Of a stretch of DNA of 64,000 bases, positions 59,141 through 64,000 are shown piece by piece. The stretch is from Paramecium sonneborni (lineage: Eukaryota > Ciliophora > Oligohymenophorea > Peniculida > Parameciidae). Both the position numbers and the translations under genes were made by a program. Positions within the stretch are counted from its first letter, which is position 1; each line of letters begins with the position of its first letter. The stretch is from positions 26,230 to 90,229 of the forward strand of contig CAJJDN010000096.1 of the NCBI GenBank assembly GCA_905182985.1, given 5' to 3'. The notes under the pieces were generated by a model. That model saw only the letters and a program-made list of their open reading frames with translations, did not search any database and was not told the origin of the DNA.

Positions 59141-60032
59141 TCAGATGCTTTAAATACTATTTTCTTCAAACTCATCTTCTAGATCTTCATCATTAAATTA
59201 ATTGTCTCCATCATCTAATTTTATTAGAAATCTTTACTTTATTCACAATCCTACATAAAACCCATATCTTTTGTCATTAAATTCTAATCTTGATTATTAT
59301 TATCTTCATTTAGCTAATAAGCTTCTTTCAAAAATTGGGGAACATCTTCAATTTCATATAAATCTACTACTATGCAATCCTACTTATATAATCAAATTAC
59401 CTTTTTTTGATGTATCATTTCAGAACAAATTCTGCAACAAGTTACTTTATGTTTCATACAAAAAAAATGTTTTACTCTTTCATTATGAAATTCACAATAC
59501 TCCAATCCTGAATCAGGATCTACTTAAGGATAAGCACTTTATTGTTATTATCTTGCTTTCTATTATTATAATGCTGATTATTAAAATTGTGTGAATAAAT
59601 ATTATTAGGCATCTATAACTTCTGTTCCTCCGTGTTATTTACTTTTATTGTTGATATCTTCAGACATTCTTGAAAATATCGTATGATTTATCTAAAACAT
59701 TAATAATCAATTTACAGGTAATCGATCAACTGAATCCAAATGCTTTATTAATTTTAAACATAATGGACATCTAACTCTTCGATTTCTATTATAGAATAGA
59801 TTTTCATTTACTACCTATAAAAATTTGTTAAACATGCTGTGCATATTGTATGACCACAATGAATCAATATTCTTGGTAATCTATCCTTCATGTTATAGTC
59901 ATTTTTGCATAAAATACATTACTTTTGATTCAATAACTTACTAACAAATTCATTTATTTTTGGCAAATATTCACATGGTGGATTATTTGATTGCTCAAAA
60001 AAATATTAGGTTGGATTTTGAACTACTTTCAT
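59141..60032 (-). CDS. RING finger and B-box protein (TRIM-like)
   Basis: A 264-aa protein with an N-terminal C3HC4-type RING (CILCKNDYNMKDR ... HCGHTICTACL ... RVRCPLC) and a B-box-like zinc finger (CEFHNERVKHFFCMKH ... CCRICSEMIHQKK). RING fingers usually recruit E2 enzymes, so an E3 ubiquitin ligase is likely; the substrate is unknown. A Gln-rich linker separates the two fingers, and a strongly acidic tail (DGDNQFNDEDLEDEFEE) closes the protein. There is no coiled coil of TRIM length. Four introns of 29, 24, 21 and 23 nt (59786-59814, 59692-59715, 59380-59400, 59215-59237) all end TAG. The last was placed because it joins the B-box region to the acidic tail in frame. Confidence 0.85.
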
Positions 60033-60928
60033 TAAATATATAATTATCTAATTTATTAAAATTATAAATATCTAAAACTTATTTTAATAGTATTCAATTT
60101 CATTATTTTAATTAAACAAAATTAATTATTAAGACATATTTAATAAGTACTTAATTCAAAGTTATAAGATCGATAAGGTTTTTTCATTTCTAATTAATGG
60201 TTTTATTAATTTATCTTAGCAGAAACAAACTGATAGAATTAATGACGATTATTTATAGGTTATAAAATTAACTTACGGTTTAAACTAATATATTCATACT
60301 AAAATATAATTTCATATAACCTTTTTGAATACAGTTTACAATAAATCATCAAATAATTTATAAGTATTTTAAAGTTATGATCAGTAGGTTTAAATTAATA
60401 TAAAAATAACCTCTATAAAATAAGTAAAAATATTGTTTATGAAATTTGTTAAGATAATAAATGATCATTTTCTTAATTTATTTTTATATGATATATTGAT
60501 TTAATTTTATAAAAGGGAATATGGAGCATCTAAAAAAATAGATAAATTAATGAATATTTAATGATTAAACTATATTTCAGTAAGTAAAGAGATAAAATTT
60601 AAGATATAAATATACTTCTAATATAATAAATCAATGAATTGAAAGAATATAAGAACAAAAGAAAGGCTTTTTATGTTATTATTTAATATGATATAATAAT
60701 CAAATTGAATAGAAATAATGGAGAAATATAATGATAATAAAATTGCTCTAAATAATTTTAGGATCCTATACGATGATTTAAGTTAGAACTGCAAAGAAAA
60801 GAGAGTAATTAGAATATTGCAATTAAATAATTTTTAAGTTTTGAGTAGATCATTTCTGTCACTTTAAATAAATACAATGTAAGAAATAATAATTATAAAA
60901 GAGTAATCCATAATAAAATAAAAAAAAA
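60033..60928. other. Intergenic, 896 nt, nothing recognised
   Basis: This is AT-rich spacer between the starts of the RING/B-box gene and the end of the importin-alpha-like gene, both on minus. No ORF with protein-like composition and no RNA gene was found. Confidence 0.5.
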
Positions 60929-62383
60929 TCAATCCTTTAAATTCAATAATTCCATCATTTCTTCATATTCTTTATCTTCCTTATTACCTTTTTCATAAAT
61001 TTTATTGCTTCTTCCAAGAAATTTAGAATCATTTTTTATTTTTCTTTTTAAGCTGTATATAGATTTCGGTGGTTATTAAACAAAAACAATATTAATTGCT
61101 TAAAAGATTGAATTACACAATTCCTAATCTAAAAGTTCTAATGGGTATTCACTAATATATAGAATTAAACAATCTGACAATCTTAATTTTATTAATTCTA
61201 ATATTTAACTTTCATTTGCTGTATAAAAAGCATTTGAAATACTATGTATTAAGTCATTTATATAATCAGCATTTGGAAATCCTTTTTCAAAATGTGAATA
61301 TATTTTTTTGAATATACCACTTTTCAAAACACTTTCCAAGTCATCAAATATGATATTTGCTAATAAAGAATAGAGTTGATTTTATTAAACAACCTTATCT
61401 TACAAATGTTCAATTATAATTGTCAATACTCCTTAAGAAATTAATTTCTTAGCGCAATCTCCAAAACTTAAGTTATTAAGAAATGAGTATATGTTTTTTA
61501 CTAAATTTTTTTAATTTTTGTACTTTAATAATAAACTTACAGACCAATTTACATACTAAAATTCAAATAACTTATTAAATAACTAAAATTATTATAATTT
61601 CTATGTGTCATCCTATTTATTTGATGAATTTGTGCATTATATTAAAAAAGCAAAAAAGCCTTCTATAATTTCACAATATATTGAGGAATCCACTTAGGAT
61701 TCATTTTATAATCTATGTAATAATGGATGAATTTAATTGAATTCATAATAGCTGACTTCGTTTAATTATGATAATACTCTAAACATAGGAGCAAAATTAT
61801 TTAAATCCTAATTTAAATCACAATCTAAAAATTTATTTGCCAACTTAGTTACAATATCACACTTAAGTAAATATGATGAAGTATCATCAAAGTCAGAAAG
61901 AAGATTTTATAATATTAAACATAATCTTTCAATCATTTTGAATTCATCTGTTGAGTTCAATATTGCTACTAACATATCTAATAAATTTTCCAAATCAAAT
62001 TCCACCTTTATGTAATAAGTCAATGATCCTAAATATTAAAGTATTTAGATTATTGTAGATTCTGATATTTCTCGATCTTCTTCATTCATATAAAGCAAAG
62101 ATTTCTAAATAACCTCTAAATATTTCTAAACTCCTTAAATTATATATGGCATTGTTTTCAAATGTAATTCACTATATCTTGGCAATAATTGATGTAATTC
62201 TGAAAAAATCTCTTATAAATTAATTTAATTGGACATTTCTCCTTTTAAAAAAAGAATTGCTTATTCTGAGGTTTCAAATTATTAATTAGGAACGTCTAAG
62301 ATCCTTTTTTTTGAAAAAATTTGTTCTCTTTAATTTCTTCTTAATGAGACATGAAAAATTTCTCTTTTTTGCTTCACAATCAT
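60929..62383 (-). CDS. Importin-alpha-like nuclear import adaptor
   Basis: A single-exon gene of 484 aa resembling importin subunit alpha, the adaptor that binds nuclear localisation signals and hands cargo to importin beta. The N-terminus is a short basic stretch similar to the importin-beta-binding domain (VKQKREIFHVSLRRNQREQ ... SKKRILDV). The rest is a series of armadillo-like helical repeats (LLDMLVAILNSTDEFKMIERLCLILQ is one, spread over several codons; FLNNLSFGDCAKKLISQGVL another). A basic-acidic C-terminus ends EEMMELLNLKD. The canonical W-x-x-x-N pairs that line the NLS groove are mostly missing, so cargo binding may be unusual. The start at 62383 was chosen because it opens the same frame as the IBB-like region; an ATG at 62352 is in another frame. 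Confidence 0.65.
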
Positions 62384-62735
62384 TAAATTTAATATTAAGT
62401 AATTTCAGAGTATTATATTTTATAATCATTTAATAATTATTATTATTTTTCTTTTTACAATAAGTAAACTTAGTTTAAGTTTGTTTATTGTATTGAAGTA
62501 TTTTCTATTTAAAAAGTGATTCAAGAAAAGGATTTTGGCATTTTCATTAAAAATAATTATTTTCAATATAAGAATAAACAAAAATGAATGATAGCAATTA
62601 AAAAAATTACATGAATAAATATCTCAATAATAGATCTATAATTAATTATATTAACATTGGTGTGTATTGAAAATAATATTAAGAATATAATTATAATTAA
62701 ATAGTTATTTTTAATAATATAAATTAACATCAAAG
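62384..62735. other. Intergenic spacer between divergent genes
   Basis: A 352-nt AT-rich region lies between the importin-alpha-like start (minus) and the small membrane protein start (plus). A minus-strand ORF at 62563-62748 is Ile/Asn/Leu-rich and looks like chance. No element is recognised. Confidence 0.5.
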
Positions 62736-63242
62736 ATGTCTGAACCAACCTAGTAGATTATTAAATGAGAAATTTAGGTGGCAATTAGTTTAAAAGGTGC
62801 TAATATTTGGAATACTGACGTCGCTTATCAGCTCATTTGGAAGAGCTGATTACAATCTACCTCTCTTTATATTTGCAGCATTTTTGTGGGAGTTCTAAAA
62901 AGTTCAAATTATTCAATTCTAACATAGTTTCATACTAGGATCATTTATATCTTATTTTTCTCTTTCATAATTGATTTTGTCTATGCAATATACTGGCACA
63001 ATTCATGGAGTCGATTCAAAATTTTAGAAACTAAGATAGATTCCATTTTGCATTTAATTGTCATCATAACTGCTATGATAAATATGATTGTCAAGGTATA
63101 TAAATAAAATTCACAATTAAAGATTGTTGTAATGCTTCTTTCAGCTGTTAATGATAATGAAGTGAAACGCAATTTATTTCCAGGTGCTATTAAAGACAAT
63201 TTAATAAATTTTATCACTTTTAAAAACACAGGCGATGATTGA
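62736..63242 (+). CDS. Small multi-pass membrane protein, weakly AGTRAP-like
   Basis: A 142-aa protein with about four membrane segments: LVQKVLIFGILTSLIS, NLPLFIFAAFLWEF, IIYILFFSFIIDFVYAIYW, and HLIVIITAMINMIVKIVVML, followed by a short polar tail (NTGDD). Size, topology and the position of Asp/Tyr in the third segment recall the AGTRAP family of vesicular membrane proteins, but the match is weak and could be coincidence. Introns are at 62753-62777 (25 nt, TAG), 62902-62927 (26 nt, starting GTT) and 63096-63122 (27 nt, AAG end). The second has a non-GTA donor, but it is the only splice that links the two halves in frame. The TGA is at 63240-63242. Confidence 0.6.
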
Positions 63243-63479
63243 TTATTAAAATAATATCATAAAATAATAATTGAATAACTTGAGGATTTTTTTATTTTTT
63301 AAATCTCTCTTTTTTACTATTGTCAAATAATAAATTAAACCATTGTAATTAAGATAATCAACTTTTTAATCAGATTTTTAATCTCAAAGCAAATATAAAC
63401 ACACTTTATAAAAATAATTATAATGAATAATCACTTTAAAACGATTTAAGTTAAAACTATTTTATAATTATTTATTATA

Positions 63480-63881
63480 ATGTAAGAGACACCAACACCT
63501 GAAATTACTGATGAATAAATTTAACAATTCTAAAATAAACATTATTTTGAACATTAAATTAAAGGTGATACTCTACAGGGCTTGGCAATTAAATATAATT
63601 TAACTCCAGAAGCTATTAGAAAATTTAATAATCTGACAACAAATGAAATTTATTACCTTAAATCAATTATAATTCCTAATTAGTCCTCTTATGATTCTCA
63701 GGAAAAAGTAATAGATTAATGTTCTTTTCAGAAGATATTTATGTTGGAATATATGCTTAATACCATTTTGGATTCTAAAGATCGATGTGAAAAAGTTGCT
63801 AAATATTATTTAGAGATTTCAGATTGGGATTTAAATAAAGCAATATAAGAATACAAGGAAGATTAAAGTTTTGATAAATGA
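63480..63881 (+). CDS. LysM domain protein with UBA-like C-terminus
   Basis: A 133-aa intronless gene. Residues ~20-65 form a LysM domain (HYFEHQIKGDTLQGLAIKY, then LTPEAIRKFNNL and SIIIPN), matching the eukaryotic intracellular LYSMD type; no signal peptide is present, so extracellular glycan binding is unlikely. The C-terminal ~35 residues (CEKVAKYYLEISDWDLNKAI, followed by QEYKED) look like a UBA/TAP-C three-helix fold, which binds ubiquitin or related partners. This pairing is an inference from short motifs. It follows the small membrane protein gene on the same strand by 237 nt. ATG 63480 is the only start before the LysM domain. Confidence 0.75.
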
Positions 63882-64000
63882 ACAAATTATTTATAAAAAT
63901 ATTTTCGTAAATTCTTATACTCAAAAGCAATTTAGTTTTAAAATAAATATAAACTCACCTTTAGAGGAAAACTAAGATATTATACCTTAAATAAGCGATA

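Noticed and set aside
62811..62860. A tRNA-like hairpin (AGCTCATTTGGAAGAGCT)
   Set aside because: No acceptor stem, anticodon arm or T-arm consensus can be placed around it, and the segment lies in the coding frame of the small membrane protein.

Overview
This window reads as ciliate macronuclear DNA, most likely from Paramecium or a close relative. The sequence is very AT-rich. Every convincing gene is full of in-frame TAA and TAG codons that must encode glutamine, and only TGA ends reading frames. The coding regions are broken by many tiny introns, usually 19-31 nt, that begin GTA and end NAG. Genes are small, dense and on both strands, with convergent neighbours sometimes only 30-40 nt apart. 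Standard-code ORF calling sees only fragments, so the gene models here were built by hand. For nearly all of them exon length minus introns is a multiple of three.

Layout. 1-1493: no confident gene. 1494-5420: a three-intron gene of unknown function, a stomatin/SPFH gene and a short ORF. 5421-14709: an AGC kinase, a cytosolic carboxypeptidase (tubulin deglutamylase type), a protein with a long Arg/Glu/Asp-rich tract and an unknown protein. 15108-18039: a calpain with an EF-hand-like segment and a small unknown gene. About 1.4 kb without a gene follows. 19440-25714: an unknown protein, a DPY-30 plus GAF protein (radial spoke RSP2-like), an unknown protein, an SF-assemblin/beta-giardin and a B-box protein. 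26595-30316: a coiled-coil protein and a CAMK-like kinase. 31572-35447: MCM2, broken by an assembly gap. 35611-39668: acyl-CoA oxidase and two unknown genes. 39707-44153: a SHIPPO/STPG repeat protein (also broken by a gap), a centrin, and a small RING-H2 protein of RBX1 type. 45515-52746: an F-BAR-like protein, a PTEN phosphatase and a hybrid histidine kinase. 52970-57858: two unknown proteins and a cyclic-nucleotide-binding channel-like protein. 57908-64000: two small unknown genes, a RING plus B-box protein, an importin-alpha-like protein, a small membrane protein and a LysM protein.

Several genes belong to cilia and the cell cortex: carboxypeptidase, RSP2-like, SF-assemblin, SHIPPO protein and centrin. 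This is what a ciliate genome would be expected to hold, and nothing shows them to be one regulatory unit. MCM2, acyl-CoA oxidase, RBX1-like, importin-alpha and PTEN are general eukaryotic functions.

The strongest caution concerns assembly. Both N gaps (33388-33407 and 41538-41540) are flanked by near-identical copies of about 1.15 kb that lie inside single genes. These look like unmerged contig overlaps rather than biological duplications. The most interesting biology is a hybrid histidine kinase that keeps its phosphoacceptor His but has a poor ATP-binding N-box and Glu in place of the receiver Asp, a channel-like protein with no recognisable GYG selectivity filter, and an unusually mixed set of intron 3' ends (AAG, GAG and CAG besides TAG).
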